Part shown: positions 34,209-47,730 of the stretch, one piece after another
Layout of the letters: each line of letters opens with the position of its first letter
How positions within the stretch are numbered: the stretch's first letter is position 1
Notes under the pieces: model-generated
What the model was told of the DNA's origin: nothing
The model's database searches: none
Seen by the model: only the letters and a program-made list of their open reading frames with translations
NCBI GenBank assembly: GCA_946894095.1
Contig: OX335641.1
Coordinates: forward strand, 6,280,501-6,344,500
Length of the DNA: 64,000 nt
Reading direction: 5' to 3'
Source: Incurvaria masculella
Taxonomy: Eukaryota > Arthropoda > Insecta > Lepidoptera > Incurvariidae
Translations under genes and position numbers: made by a program

Positions 34209-37074
34209 CCCTTGTGTCTTCGTTTTTTTTTTCTTTTTCATGTTTTTAAAATTTTCATTTGTTAATGTTATCAAATAAATTCCTAGTCACATTGTGATAG
34301 AAGATATAATTCTCCGGTAATGACTATTCATCGTTTGACGAACGTAACTTTGTACTATCAATCCAATGAGTGCTATCTGCGGATTTAAAAATCGGTCCTT
34401 AATTTGAATAATAAAAATAAAAATATTTTTTCCTGCTAGATGCTTGTACTTACTACATTTGGGTATATTAAAAACGCTTAAAAGAAAAACGCATAATTGA
34501 TCAAAGTGTCGGAATGGTCGTCGTGTTTGTTTGAGCCGATGTAAATAATCCAGAGGAGGGAGACGATTATTGGTTCTCGGAGATAATCGCCTTGAACTTT
34601 TCGAAATGGCGCATTTGAATTGGGATAATTTAACGGAGAATTCTGACGTTTAAAATCGTTTTACATCTGCTTTACTTCTCGAAGTTGCGGCATTAATTGT
34701 GGCTACATTATTCGGCTCGAATCCATGTTCCAAACCTCTGAAGTTGTGGATTATGTTTATAGGAACAGTTTTAAATTTACCAGAGAGTCCAGCCACCACG
34801 GGTCTTGCTATTGATCATGTTAAGCTGATTGCATTCAGTTCAATATAAACGTATTTATAACAATATTTAATTACATTTCAAAGTAACTACAGCGATTTCC
34901 AACTATTTTAACGACTGGTAATATTTATTTGATCAAAAGATGTATGTTTTGTATTAATGTATTACCTTAGGCATTTTAAAGCGATGACCTATCTCGGTTA
35001 GGTATGATAATCGGGTGTTTTAGCCGCGAATTTAGAACAAGATAAGTAATCTTGCTACATTGTCGAAAATGTAATGTTTAAAAACCGTGTCGACGTGATC
35101 AGCATTGAAGTGATTCCAGAATAAATTTACTAGAACTTATTTGTATCACTTTGAAGTGTCAGTGAATGATTTATGAAGGTATATTGGTTCGCATGACTTT
35201 CGCGCCGTCAACGAGTCTTCACGGACTCTGCACTTAACGCCTCTGCCAAATGGAGCGTCCTCTATAAAACTACAAGACAATTTCACGTGATTACTCGATT
35301 TTCGAATTCGCCGCCAATATAAAGCTACAAAAATACGCGTATTTATTTTGGTCTCAATTTGAAGCAAGCAGCGGCTTCTAGTGGTTTGTTGAGTGTAAAG
35401 AGATTGGGAAGTTGCCAGAGTACTGTTGGAGTTTCGGCAAATAACTACTTACGCTTTGTCTTCACGGACGCATTTCGAGCGGAGTATGGTTGCGTTCTTT
35501 TTACTCGTTGCTTCTTTAGGATTTTCTAGACTTGTCTAGTGATTATAAAGTTTCATTTCAGTCCATACAGTTAAGCCACTTAACCTTTCTTCCGTCTATT
35601 TATAACCGGACAATAAAAACAAAGACGTGAAGATGTAATGCAATGGAAAGCGTGTTTTAGGCTATTTTATCCGTATGACAACGCAAAAGAGGGTTGGGCA
35701 ATATTTATCCCAGTGGCCATGAATTTGAAGAAAAAACCAAATAATACTGATGTTTGGGTAACTTGGAAACGTGTTTCTTATCTAATAGCAGTTTGAGAAA
35801 CCTGCAAACACGCGATATTTTATAATGCAAGATAGCCCCATGCCATCCCTAGTTTTCATTAGAGATCTTCGTACTCTTCCCGATAACGTATTTTCATTGG
35901 ATTTTTTCCCGCTCCTAAAAAGAAAAGCGGCCGCAAAGGAAAATCATTACGGCGCGGCGCCCGTCCTCGCACAATGCTTCCGATAAATCAATTTCCCGGC
36001 ACAATATACGCGAATTAATCTCCGGGTAGTGCTTCATTATTTTCTCACTATGATGTGTGATGCTTTCACCCGCTTTTTGTTGGACGTGCGTGCTTGGGCT
36101 CGCAGCGGGGTGTAGGAAGCCTTGTGCTATTTCCGTTGTGGGGGTCCTATTTTCTCGGCCGGCAACTAGTTGACGATGTTGGAGCAATATTCACAGGTGC
36201 ATGTCGTGAAAATTTCATTGAAATATTTTCACTGCGTGCTGGGTTCATAAGAATTTATCTTCATAATATTGAGTTTAATATTGCTATAAGTGGGAACTGT
36301 CACTATAAAATATAGCATTTAGATCTAAGTATGTATTTCATAATTGTGGACGGAAAAATATGTTATGTAAACCCGTGAAGTTTCTTTGCGGGTTCTTCTT
36401 TACTGGGTTGATCGAATCCGCGGATCTTTGTGACGTAACTTGGTGTAGTTTGACTACCAAAAAGTTTAAATAAATGAAATGAAAAATGAAATAGGTCCTC
36501 GAATGATTTAGGTAACAGTAATGACACCTGCTTTACACCTGCTTCTGGAGTTTAGGCCAGAAGCGTTAAGGTTTTTTTTCGTTTAGTTCATTAGTATTTT
36601 ATGTGATTCAATCTTGCTAAGATAATAAAAATATTTGCTTAATACAATTTTCATCTGTATTCAGAGACAGGCACTTCCAGATATAAATATATAAAATCCC
36701 TGAAATCTCAACAAGATAGGTAATAGGTAGCAACAATTCTCACATGGCTGATAGATCAGATGCGGGAATGGAGGGAAGGATACATCTTACTCGGCGCTTG
36801 AATAGCAAAATCTCGCAAAAGGCTGCCTCAAATCGGCTTAAGTCATAATTTACTGAGAGTGCTAAGTCGACTTAGAACTTGTGCGAATCGATCACTAAAT
36901 CCACATAACATTATTATGTTACTTCAAAATCTGAAGAATTAATTTTGCCGCACGATTCTGGTAAGACGTAAGGATCTAAATGTACAAGGTGTTAATAGGT
37001 AACAGAAAATTCAGAAATAGAAGTACTTACTATTTGAATAAAAAGCATCATGATGTATGAAATGGGACGCAAAA

Positions 37075-37254
37075 TAAAGTCCAAAAAGCATAAGGTCCAA
37101 AACCAATACCGTCCAAAATACTTGCGAATGCCGATATTTTAATTTGGGTTAGGTTTGGTTAGGTTAGGTTAGATTATATGCATTTTATAATACACACGAA
37201 AAATACATACTTTTGGACGTTCTGGGTTTTGGATCTTATGCTTTTTGGACTTTA
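37075..37254. mobile_element. Hairpin MITE with 30-bp inverted ends
   Basis: The left end (37075-37104, starting taaagtccaaaaagcataag) and the right end (37225-37254) are reverse complements with one mismatch, and inner blocks around 'gtccaaaata' also pair. The centre holds a 'ggttaggtttggttaggttagg' run of the kind common in lepidopteran DNA. Confidence 0.75.
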
Positions 37255-39599
37255 TGAAGGCGACCCATTGAAATCCCTAGTGTTTTTTGCGGTATCCATA
37301 TATTTCGTTGAAGTTACAAAACTAATTTGTATGCGGATACCGAAGAAACATTTAAATTTCGATTTGTGTTGTAACATTTTTTTTTCTAATTATAAGTACT
37401 TCCTATTCCTAAAGCTTCGGGAAATTGGTCCTGAAACATCCCATACATATAAACAGCTTATATGTTAGAAATACCTTACCTTTTAATCTAACTTTTACAA
37501 ATATAACGAGTATTGCAAATATATATTCCTAAATTGGCTTTCCCTTTAATTTTGAGTGTATTAGCGTTATCGGCAGTAAAAAGTCTTGTAATTCAACGTT
37601 TAAAAATCATATATATTTTTGCGTCCAATGAATGGCAGATTAAAGATATTTCTGCTTATTTTCACAATCTAAACGCTATGCTTCAAATGTAAATATCGAT
37701 GTTTAACCTCAAATCAATGATAATGAAATAGACCGTATTTATATCCTTGTATATATTTTTTAGTAACTGCCACGGGGCCTAAAATAGATCCATGTTGCAC
37801 TCCTCCATCTTTCTATCTTCACTGGGCGACGAAAGGCGTACGACGTTAATTAAACGGAGAATACCGTACCAAATATTAATCACGGGACTAGGCTTAGTGG
37901 TGTAATCAAAAACTAGACCCCGGGTAAAGGGCCCAGACCCGACCCAGATTATGGCTAATTATGTCGAACGCTTTGGTATAATTTATTAATTATTCGGGGC
38001 GCGTGACGCCCTTTCTTGGACGTTAATGTATTTCAAATAGAAAGTTAGCATTGAAATTGGAAATACCGATGATTCTTCGAATCGGATTATCTAAGACCAT
38101 ATTTTAATGGTACACATGTTAATAACATACCATACTAATAATATCTAAAAGACTGTGGATCATCTCATTATTCTAAATATGTTTTATCCCAGCGCTGATT
38201 ACTCATTGAGGCAACCACAATGGATCCCGCAGAAAGAAAAAGCGCGGTAAAGATTTTTATTTTGATGTCTATTTTCGGTACTGTACGTTGATACGCGTTT
38301 AATTGAGGTAGGATGAGTAATTAAATGTTAACTACGGATAGTTAGATTATTGAAACGAAAAATCAAAAGTTAAAAAATAATAATGTCAGAGGCACAGCCT
38401 ACGGGATATTTTCGTGAATTCGATCCCTCCCTGAAGAGAATGTAATAAATGAAAGATGAAAATGTCAAAATCAGCCCCTCGCTTCTGGCTCCCTCACGTC
38501 GACTGCGCATGCGCGCGAAACTAATTTATTTATTGTATTTATTTATTTATTTATTTATATGTTTACATAATACTTTACAGCAAATACCAATTCGTACAAT
38601 GTAGATACAAAAAACAAAGAAAGTAAAGAAAATGAACAAAATTATTACCTATTCCCTTCCAAAAATCTCATGCAGGCTCGCTCAAACATTCCTCCCTCGA
38701 TCACTAGAACATCGCATTCAGGTTTTGACCAGAGCATTGCGTTTAAAAGTCTTCGGACGAACCAGATACCGATCCATTGGGGATCATAGTCTTATGTTAG
38801 TATTAATTATGGTAACTTTTAGGGCTTAGCACAGTACACGATTTCGTTACATGAAAGCTGAGGCGGCACCTCAGCTGAACCTATAGTAATACTCATCGAA
38901 TTTACATAAAAAAACTAGCTTGTTTACTATAATTTTAATGAGAACATCAGTAACATAGGTATGTTATAGTGAGTACTGGCCTCATGCAAGTTTAATTCAA
39001 GTTTATACAGTCGATGCAGCTCTCAGCCGTTTTGGCCTCTTGGCCAAATCATACCTGACCATGGGCATTTGAACTTTACCGGGGGATGCAAAAATCATGC
39101 AGGCAGTTCAGATGCTTCTTCATACCATGTTTCAACCTCTGGTCCGGTGTACTTTAGAATACCTCGGAGTGCATTCCTCAGTTTACAGAACCTGTAGATA
39201 AACGATCTAGAGGATTGGTTATTCTTATTTTGGTGCTGTCGACACTGAATGGGTGCATTCTCTGCCCGTTCCGCGTTGAGCAATGGTGGAAAGTGGTCAG
39301 GGAGATGGCGAGCGCAGCTCTGAAGAGCCATGCTTCATGGCAGAGACCATAGTACACAGATCCCCTTAGGAGTTGGAGGGTCTTCGGGATAGCGCTGACG
39401 AACGAGATGCTTAGCTGAACCGTCCCACAAACAAATTTGAGTGCATAAATCAAGAATGATCTGTATTATGGCAAAGCATACAATTTAACCTACCTGCTAA
39501 AACTTTCTAGCTTTAAAGTCTTATTTACTTTTGTTTGTGCCTACGTTTTGTTAGAATATGTTCGATATATTGATATTATGATATAGATGATATAGATGT

Positions 39600-39830
39600 A
39601 ATGATATTAGCACTACAGACATCATGCAGATGTAATGCCAGGACCGTCATGGAATAGAATAGAAATCGCGGATCATTGCCGATTCGATCGTCGTTCATTC
39701 AATGCAAAGATATCAATCCTGACGGGATTAACGGATTAACCATACTACCTAGTAAGTTAGAAAGACCTCCATGGTTTTACGTGGTCACCTCTTACGCTTA
39801 CATAGTTTTTAAGTGCCGGAACCCAAACAG
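39600..39830 (-). mobile_element. Diverged SINE-family fragment
   Basis: 'Aatgccaggaccgtc', 'gattcgatcgtcgttcatt', 'gacgggattaac' and 'ctacctagtaagt' appear in the order expected for the inverse of the SINE body, followed by 'ggttttacgtgg'. No tRNA head was recognised. Confidence 0.5.
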
Positions 39831-40164
39831 TGCATGACACGTGACTGTACATTTTCTGTTTCCCCGTAGCACGAAAAGAAAATGTGTCTGGATTGCGTAC
39901 GGCGCGATCTCTACCTCTGACGCTAGGTGCAACTCGAGGTGCAAGTTTAAATTGGAAACAGCTGAAATTTCAGGCGCGAGACTCTGCATTATGCAGGCGA
40001 GACACCCCTCCCCTGCTAGCGCCGCGACTTTTAACTTTAGGCGTGAATTCGCGTACATAATTGAATATCCAGTGTCGGTTGCGTTTTTCGTGGCACGCGT
40101 CGAACGACTTTGTTGCCAGTGCGATTTCTTCCGTGTTATATACTGCTTTTGCATTGTAATGATC

Positions 40165-40680
40165 ACATACATACCTTCACGCCGCTTTCCCGGAGGCGTA
40201 GGCAGAGATGATAGAGCGTCATACGGTACGATCACTGCGCACCTCTTTAGCTCCATCTACAGACATACATCTTTTCATACATGCTCTACGATTACGGGTG
40301 CTACGTACCAGACCTTTACGAAGAATTACATCGATTTGGTCGTGCACGTTCTTCTTGGCCGCCCGGGCACGACACTTCCGCTCACTTCTGCTCTGTAAAT
40401 TTAATTCGGCATTTTTTCGTCATCCATCCGTTTCATGTGTCCAAACCATCTTAGCACTTCTTTCTCGATTCTAGTCACAACATCATTTTTCAATTGACAT
40501 TGCTTTCTAGCCAGACCCAGTCGTTTCGAAATTTGTCCGTTAGATTATTTCCACAAAATTTCCTCAAGGAACGCATTTCTACTGCAATTATTCTACATTT
40601 GTGCCTCTTCTGCCATACCCAAGTCTCGATTCCATACATAAGTGTAGGCACCAGTACAAAGTTATGAATCGCCATTCTAA
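40165..40680 (-). pseudogene. Broken 3' end of a LINE reverse-transcriptase ORF
   Basis: On the minus strand, 40675-40490 encodes TLMYGIETWVWQKRH and AVEMRSLRKF, a stretch typical of the C-terminal part of insect non-LTR retrotransposon polyproteins. In another frame, just downstream, come VVTRIEKEVLRWFGH and later RKGLVRSTRNRRACMK, which are the next motifs of the same proteins. The frame changes and stops show it is dead. The ORFs of 185 codons (+) and 152 codons (-) over and beside it are shadows. Confidence 0.7.
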
Positions 40681-41583
40681 CTGCAGAGTGATAGTTACCT
40701 GTGCATTAAAACATTGTTAAGTGAACAGGAGTAAAAAATCCAGAAAAAAACCCTTTTCTTTTTTGTAAATAAGGGATTCTTTGTCGATCAAATTTCTTAA
40801 CTTTCCTCGATATTTAAAAGTAAGACTTAAAACACTTCAGATCATTATTTTGAAGCTACATAGGGATTTATTAATTTTTTTGAGTAAAAAAAGAAATTTC
40901 AGTATATTTTGAATTTCGTGAAATTCGTTTTTAGTCTCATCCCTCAGTTGAAACTGTGTGTCTTTACATTCTAAGCCTGTGGGGAAAACCGACAGTGTAT
41001 CTTCGGACTTTAACGCGGGCGGAGCGACGTGAATCGGCTATTTTATAATATATAGCTTCAAGCTTTAACAACAAGTTGCAGCACGTACAGTACTGGGATA
41101 ACCGGGTCCCGTCGTGAGTTAGGGTTCGACTTCAGATAAAAAAGAAAGGGGATATGCCATCTAGGTTGTCTCTATGAGATCCGCTGTCTCCAATTGTGCA
41201 AAACTACCAAATCAGCTGAAACTTACTTGCCCTAACCAAACATTGTCCCAGACGTATGTGTGGGTGGGATTTAACTAGGCCAACGCTTTCCTGAAACGTA
41301 TGTTTGGACTGTGTGACTTAGGACGCGCGGCCGGCTTCCCGTATGATTTTATGCATATTTGTCCATACGGTGCGTAGTCGCGATAACAAACACATGCCAC
41401 TTCTCCTTCCTTTTCTCTTCTGTGGGTAAGACCGTCCCATCCGGAGCGAGCTCCTTATTGTTTTATCCATAGAGTACGTTACCGGATCAACTAAAAGAGA
41501 GATAGAGTGAATTGTCAGCTCCTGGGCGGCGTCGGCTTTGTTTGGGCGGGAAAGCGATCGCTGTTTCCTCGGTGTTGGTTTGA

Positions 41584-41667
41584 ATATCTGCCCTCCCTAT
41601 TCAAAAGGCGATAACTACATATGAGGACATATGTAGTTACCGCCTTTTTAATAAAGGGGGCAGATAT
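41584..41667. mobile_element. Hairpin with 40-nt arms
   Basis: The left arm 41584-41623 (atatctgccc...ctacatatg) and the right arm 41628-41667 pair with a handful of mismatches around a 4-nt loop. This is nearly a pure fold-back, probably a very small MITE. Confidence 0.75.
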
Positions 41668-41699
41668 AGCGTCGTGTGCCGTGAATTTTGAAAACCTCC

Positions 41700-41970
41700 G
41701 GAGCTTAGTGGTACTTCCATGGTGGATGGCTTATACCACACATACATTCACATTAGCCCAACAAACTTCATTGAAACTAAGTGCCATGCCAGGACCTTAT
41801 TTATATTGATGGCTATATTGAGCTTAATGTAATGAATAATTTTATTTACCGCTTCGACCATCGTTTATTCAATGCAATAGTGCCCACCCGGACGGATTTA
41901 ATCCTGTCACCTAGTAAGTAATAAAGGTGACCTACAGTGTTTCGTTAGCCGCTCGTTACGACTTGCACGG
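41700..41970 (-). mobile_element. SINE-family fragment
   Basis: In inverse order the segment shows 'catggtggatggctta', 'aagtgccatgccaggacctt', 'cgcttcgaccatcg', 'cacccggacgg' and 'cacctagtaagt'. These match the body of the SINEs above. Confidence 0.6.
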
Positions 41971-42639
41971 GACAAAATGCAGTGAGATCTTTTTTTTTTA
42001 TTTTGAAGTTCCCGGTCCCACACAGCAGCATGTTCAATTCATTTATTTAAATTAAAAACCAACGTCTTAACAGTAACCTGGTATTGCATTGTCGGAGTGG
42101 CATCTATTTCTCTCGGCGAATCTGCTAGGTGCAGAAGTGTTCTATTTGCTTCATTTTCTCGGGCATAATAAAGCTTCGCTTGCCGCTGCGGTGGCTGTAG
42201 GAGTGCCACAGTCAATATGTCGGTGGCAATTATTTCGAGTTGATAGTACGAAAAAAAGGAACATATACAAATTTGTTTTGCTAGCTGTAGCAAAAAAAGT
42301 TCATTCTACTAGATTTATAATACCGAACATTCAGGTAAAGCTTTTGGTAGCTCGTGTCAAAGAGAACAGGTTCAAATTTTAGTCTGTGCACCGCTATTAC
42401 GAATATTGACGTATGCTTTTTTTGAGAATGCTTTTCATGAATCCCATGAAAAACTATAGCTTAGTTTTAATTATTTAGTAAATTTGACGATGGTATATGC
42501 CAGAAATTGTAAGCTGAATCTATGTTTGCCTGTATGCCCTAAAATAAGAAAAAATGACCTGTCTTAGTGTAGCTTGTCTACCAATTTGACAAAATGATAT
42601 ACAATACAATACAATAGGTTCCTTTCCAAATTACTTGAT

Positions 42640-42830
42640 GTAGGATGAACCCGGAAAAAATGGTGCCGTTATGAATATTGTCCGTATTTCCCACCCGGTT
42701 CAATGCAACCTTGCTCAAATTAAAGGAAAGATTCCGGCATGACGCCTCGTTTCTTCGGGAATGTGGTATGATGTGCTAAAAGCATTACTGCAGTTATTTT
42801 ACATCCGGTTACGATCGTAAACTAACTCGC
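42640..42830 (+). mobile_element. SINE-family fragment
   Basis: 'Ccgtatttcccacccggttcaatgcaacc', 'attccggcatgacgcc' and 'ttcttcgggaatgtggta' are a diverged plus-strand copy of the SINE body. Confidence 0.55.
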
Positions 42831-43959
42831 CGGGTGAGGTAAAAGTGAGTTGATTTGCGTTTTTATTTGCAATTCATACCATGCTGTTAAACGACGTGTC
42901 ATTCGGCCTAGTGAACTGAAAATTACCAGATAACATGGTACGAAATTCAATTAATCGTCAGATTGGATCAATCACTTTCCTGTTCACCCGGCGAATTTGT
43001 TTACCATGGGAGCTCACCCGGTCTAAGTAAAAGTGACAACCCTAGGTGGTGGGGTGGGGTGGAGCGGATGCAGAGTGGGCAAGGGGCCGACGGGGAGTAC
43101 GGTAATGAAGCATGCCGCTGCGAAGGAACCAATTTACTCCTCACACAGTTCTGGGTGCTCGGGTGTCGAGAGATGCGAGCCCTGCGCACACACACCCGCG
43201 GCGGTAATGACGCTCTGGCTGCACTTAATGCGAGAATCGAATTATTTGAAACAATACTCAAATTAGATAAATTCAAATCGTGCGATGATGAACTAAGCAC
43301 TCATGAGGCATGATATGATAGAGTGAAAGACAGACCTAAGTATTTACTTTACATTGAAGGCAATGATTAAGGCTGTCGTGAAGGCAGCGGAAATCAAAGA
43401 TTTGTTTTTTTTAAGAAATGCATTCTTTGTCCAATGGCCAAGACACAATTTTGCTCGGCGACTGCCATTCAACTACCGAAATTATCTTCCAGGCCCTAAT
43501 GATTTTAATGCATTATTTTTACTTCCTTGAGAAAGCTTCATTCATATCCATATGTTTTTATTTTTTTGTAAATATCAGAATCAGAACTAATATAAGAGTG
43601 AGGTATGATGAGGTTATTGTGGACAAAACCGGTCCATAGACTTTAGCACAACGTGCTCATGCTTGGTCTGTGGGTGTGTCAATCAGCCTCGGTAGCCCTT
43701 CATGTTTCCAAATTTAGGTCAAACGATAATGGGAGCGGTCGGGTTCTGGCGGTTCTGGTGACTTGCCGTGTCGTTCGGATTCAAGGAAAACGAATAACGA
43801 GGAAAGACATTTCTTTCGCTCTTTATTCAACTCCTATTGTGTAATCTGTATATTTTATTTTTCCTATAATTTTTAATTAAAAAAAAAAGTAAGTAATCGA
43901 ATCAAGAACTTATTTTATTATTATTAAAAGTTACAAATAAAATTGTCAATTATATCTTA

Positions 43960-44813
43960 CTAGCAGGCCGTCCCGGCTTTGCACGGGCATAATATAATTA
44001 AAAAATATATTATTTTGACACAATGATACACAAATAAACAATTTTTACGTAGACTTCCTACATTGAAATATTTGAAATAAAAACAACTTAGATATTATTA
44101 TTAGATGATTATTAGATATTCGAGAGCTCCGATAATAAACGCGTCCGATCGCTGCTAAATTCAAAGTGCTATAGGGAGAACCGCGGCCTCCGACGCTTTA
44201 TTTATAGGCACGCTGCCACCGCCCCGGCCGGCCGGTACCGCCGCAAACGCTACGTTCCGCAATTTTTAAATCTGTAATATCTTCGAAAAGATTCATTTAA
44301 ATCATATGCTGTGAAGGGCCATATAGATCTATATTAAATAAACAATGTATTTTAAGTATTTAATTGGATAAGGGATAATGCTGTATTGGTTAAATTCGCT
44401 TCGAAAATTAGCCATTATTTGTCGTAAAAAGTAAATGACAAACAAAATTATTGTGGGATATCCATAAGAGATAGACTGATACCATGGCGGAGTTTTCTGT
44501 AGTCTTTTTCAATGTATACAATACTTAGTACATTATTTTGATAAATCTCGTAGGGTTCAGCCTGCGTTTGCAATGTAAGCGGATTTTTTTTAATTATTTA
44601 CGACATCACATTAGAAACCACAAAAAAAAACAGTATTTCTCCACTATTTAATGGATGTTATTATACATATAAATAAACCTTCCTCTTCAATCACTCTATT
44701 TATAAAAAAAAACCGCATCAAAATCCGTTGCGTAGTTTTAAAGATTTAAGCATACATAGGGAAATAGGGATATAGGAACAGGGAAAGCGACTTTGTTTTA
44801 TACTATGTAGTGA
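43960..44813 (-). mobile_element. Helitron-like element
   Basis: Read on the minus strand the element would begin TCACTACATAGTATAAAAC after an A (44814) and end GGGACGGCCTGCTAG before a T (43959), as Helitrons do (5' TC, 3' CTAG, inserted between A and T). The inside carries the 'aaaactacgcaacggatttt' and 'caggctgaaccctacgag' segments common in lepidopteran non-autonomous copies. There is no Rep/helicase ORF. Termini were judged by eye. Confidence 0.5.
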
Positions 44814-47114
44814 TAGTGATAGTGATTAACGTTAAAGTCCAATGCGCGTGGAAGTTTATGAACATGTTGTTCAGCTGATTTAGAACCCTCAGTAAGTTCT
44901 AACAACGATCGTTGAATAAATAGGATCCTCAGTATTTCGAGTGAGGAATAAATATAATATATAGTTATTCGTACAATAATTTCTTCAATTACGTTTCCTA
45001 TTTCACAAATAACTGAACAAATGCCACCAACTGATGAAAGCCTGGTACTTACCATAGAAAGTTCTCAAGCCGGCCTCGCACGGTGGTGTGCGGATCTGGA
45101 GGCGACATTACGCATTTTCCTTCCGTGACGATTTTTACTAGTCTGCTCCTACCGCAAGCCGCGTTAAGGAACTTCGTTCCAAAAACGAATCAAAAACTAA
45201 AAAGTAGCCTGCGACGGCATTACTGGGGCTACAGATGCCCCTACATTTGTACGTACATACTTGTTCTCCAAATATATATGCTCATCTTTGCTCGGTTTAT
45301 CCGGCTATATTTTCGTCTAATGGTAACGAAACACAAACATTTATGCGCATCACAGCATTCCATAGTTTCAGTTTCAGTTTCAATTTCTTTATCCATTAGA
45401 TGTATATTACACACTCGGATTCATATTTTTTTTTCCTACACTACAATGGTAATAACGAGTTAGATAACAGGTTAAACCAGTAAATGGTCCATAATATCTG
45501 ATTGTGGCCCTTTGAACACTTAGGGCCTTTTTCTCCTACTGCAGATTAGCTTAATCGTCACATATTAAGGGCCTTTCTTAGTCGCTTGGAATCAATACCA
45601 GTAGAAGATAATCGGCACTTTAGTAATAAATGCCCTTAAAATGTCGATTAAAATAAATCAGCACTTGATGTAAACCAGGCTCAAATTAATAGTTTTTGTT
45701 TTATTCTAAATGAACTATGAAAAAAAATCCGTTGACATTTGTTTGTCAAACATTAGTTTTAAAATTAGTCAAAACATGCAACCGCATACATTGCATGCTG
45801 CAGATATTTAGCCATAGCCTCATAGAGGTTTGTCGAACTTAATTATTGTACAGTAATAACAACAACCTTGCTGTCATTACCTTAAAATTATAAATCCGTC
45901 AATATCCCTCGATATATATACTATCGAAGTTGCTCGACTTTTTTCCTTTGTTGCGTACTGTTTAAAAGAATGGAAGCGAGCCACAATAAACTGAACGATT
46001 TAATGTCTCCGCCGTTCCTGAAGCGGGAAATATTTCCCGAGTGGCGCTCTCCACGCGGCCTCATATGAAATTTACCGAGGCACCTATTGAAACCGAAGTA
46101 TCGCGATATTTAGCACGTGCGAAACTTAAGGCCCCGCGCGCGTTGTAATAACTTTTGAAATGTGTATCTGGAATTTCAAACGTATTGCATGTTATTTCGG
46201 ATTCAATATTTCTTCAAATGAATCGGTTTGAAGAAGATTTTATTACTAGTATCGATTATATCACCTAAATTTAAAATGTTCTTAGGCGTATCCTGCTTCA
46301 AGTTAATGTTATTATTCTGCTTATTTTCAAATTCTAACTCCATTGTAGATGTCGCTATTTAAACTTAAATTTGATGGGAAAAAAAAAAGATTCCGATGAA
46401 TTGAGAACCTCCTCCTTTTTTTCGAAGTCGGTTAAAAAGGAAAAGCGGCAAGGAGACCAACATACAAAATCAATACAAAGTTATTTTATTGTTATGTAAG
46501 ATTATTTTTCTCCTTGTGTATTTTGGATTTCTTAATACTTGCAAACGATACATATTTTTAATCTCACCTATGTTCCATCGCAACAGATAGCTTTCACATT
46601 GAATTACGTTTGTACAAATATTCTAACGTGGCTTTTAACATGACTATATTTTTACGGAATCCGCTCCCATCAAACTAACAACACAAATTTACATCAACTC
46701 GTCTATTACTTTCGAAACACATACAGCGGCGAGCGAACTTCCGGCTCTTACATAGTGTCAAATTGACAAATGAAATGCGGCACCCCACGCCCTTAAGCTC
46801 CGACGGAAATGAAATAGGAAGTAACGGGCAGTGGTGTTTGAACGTGCCGCGTTCAACACTCAACTCTCCGTGCGGTACGGCCAGCGCATCCTGACACTGC
46901 CCCCACATCACCGACCGTAGCTCCTGTCCTCTGAGCAGTGGCCGAGATAACCTAGACCGCTCCCGAGCAATTTCACTTCAACTGCACTTTGCGGCGCGCA
47001 AGAAAATCAAGGATAAGTATGTCCAGAACATTATTATACGTGCGCATATAAGCTTCTATATATAAAAACTACTATCATCAGGTATCGTCCTAATATTGAA
47101 AGCGCAAAATCCGA

Positions 47115-47428
47115 TTCTTCCGTACCCAAAGGGTGAAAACGGAACCCTATTACTAAGCCTCCGCTGTCCGTCCGTCCGTCCGTCCGTCCGTCCGTCTGTC
47201 CGTCTGTCCGTCTGTCACAGGGCTGTATCTCAGTAACCGTTACAGGTAGACAGCTGAAATTTTCACAGAGTGTGTATTTATTTTGCCTCTATAACAACAA
47301 GGTAAGATTAAAAAATAATTAAAATTAAAGGGGGCTCCCATACAAAAAACGTGATTTTTTTGTTTTTTTTTTCTACGATGGTACGGAACCCTTCGTGTGC
47401 GAGTCCGACTCGCACTTGGCCGGTTTTT
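47115..47428 (+). mobile_element. Dispersed lepidopteran repeat with GTCC microsatellite
   Basis: The element runs from 'tccgtacccaaagggtgaaaacgg' through (GTCC)n at 47164-47216, 'gggctgtatctcagtaaccg', 'gggggctcccatac' and 'atggtacggaacccttcg' to 'cgactcgcacttggccggt'. I recognise this order as a very common interspersed repeat of moths and butterflies. A shorter relative lies at 55078-55255. Confidence 0.7.
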
Positions 47429-47439
47429 AATATAACTGG

Positions 47440-47730
47440 ACATGGATACCTAATACCATGTCATGATATTAGCCTAACACACCCCTTGCGAACTACGTGA
47501 CATGCTAGGACTTTCCTTCCATTGCTCGGCTACATTGAACCTAATGGAAACACGGACAATGTTCATTGCCGCTTCGACTATCGTTCATCTTACAAACCCG
47601 GACGGGATTAACCCACCACCTAGTAAAATAAGGAATGGTTTTACGTGGAATCCGAACCACGGCCAGCCTCTACGGTAGAAAACGGTCACCCATCTAGATC
47701 CCAACCGCGCTAAGAATTGCTACACCAAGC
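47440..47730 (-). mobile_element. SINE-family copy
   Basis: In inverse order the segment shows 'ggatacctaataccatg', 'cgctcggctacattgaac'-like text, 'cacggacaatgttcattgccgcttcgac', 'cccggacgggattaaccc' and 'ccacctagtaa', then 'cacggccagcctctacgg'. It abuts the preceding repeat. Confidence 0.6.

Noticed and set aside
39841..40398. 185-codon ORF on the + strand and the 152-codon ORF on the - strand (39798-40256).
   Set aside because: They overlap each other, and the + ORF runs antisense over a LINE relic whose real motifs are on the minus strand.
42963..43313. Overlapping 116-codon (+) and 99-codon (-) ORFs.
   Set aside because: No recognisable domain in either, and the composition is that of a local GC-rich patch.
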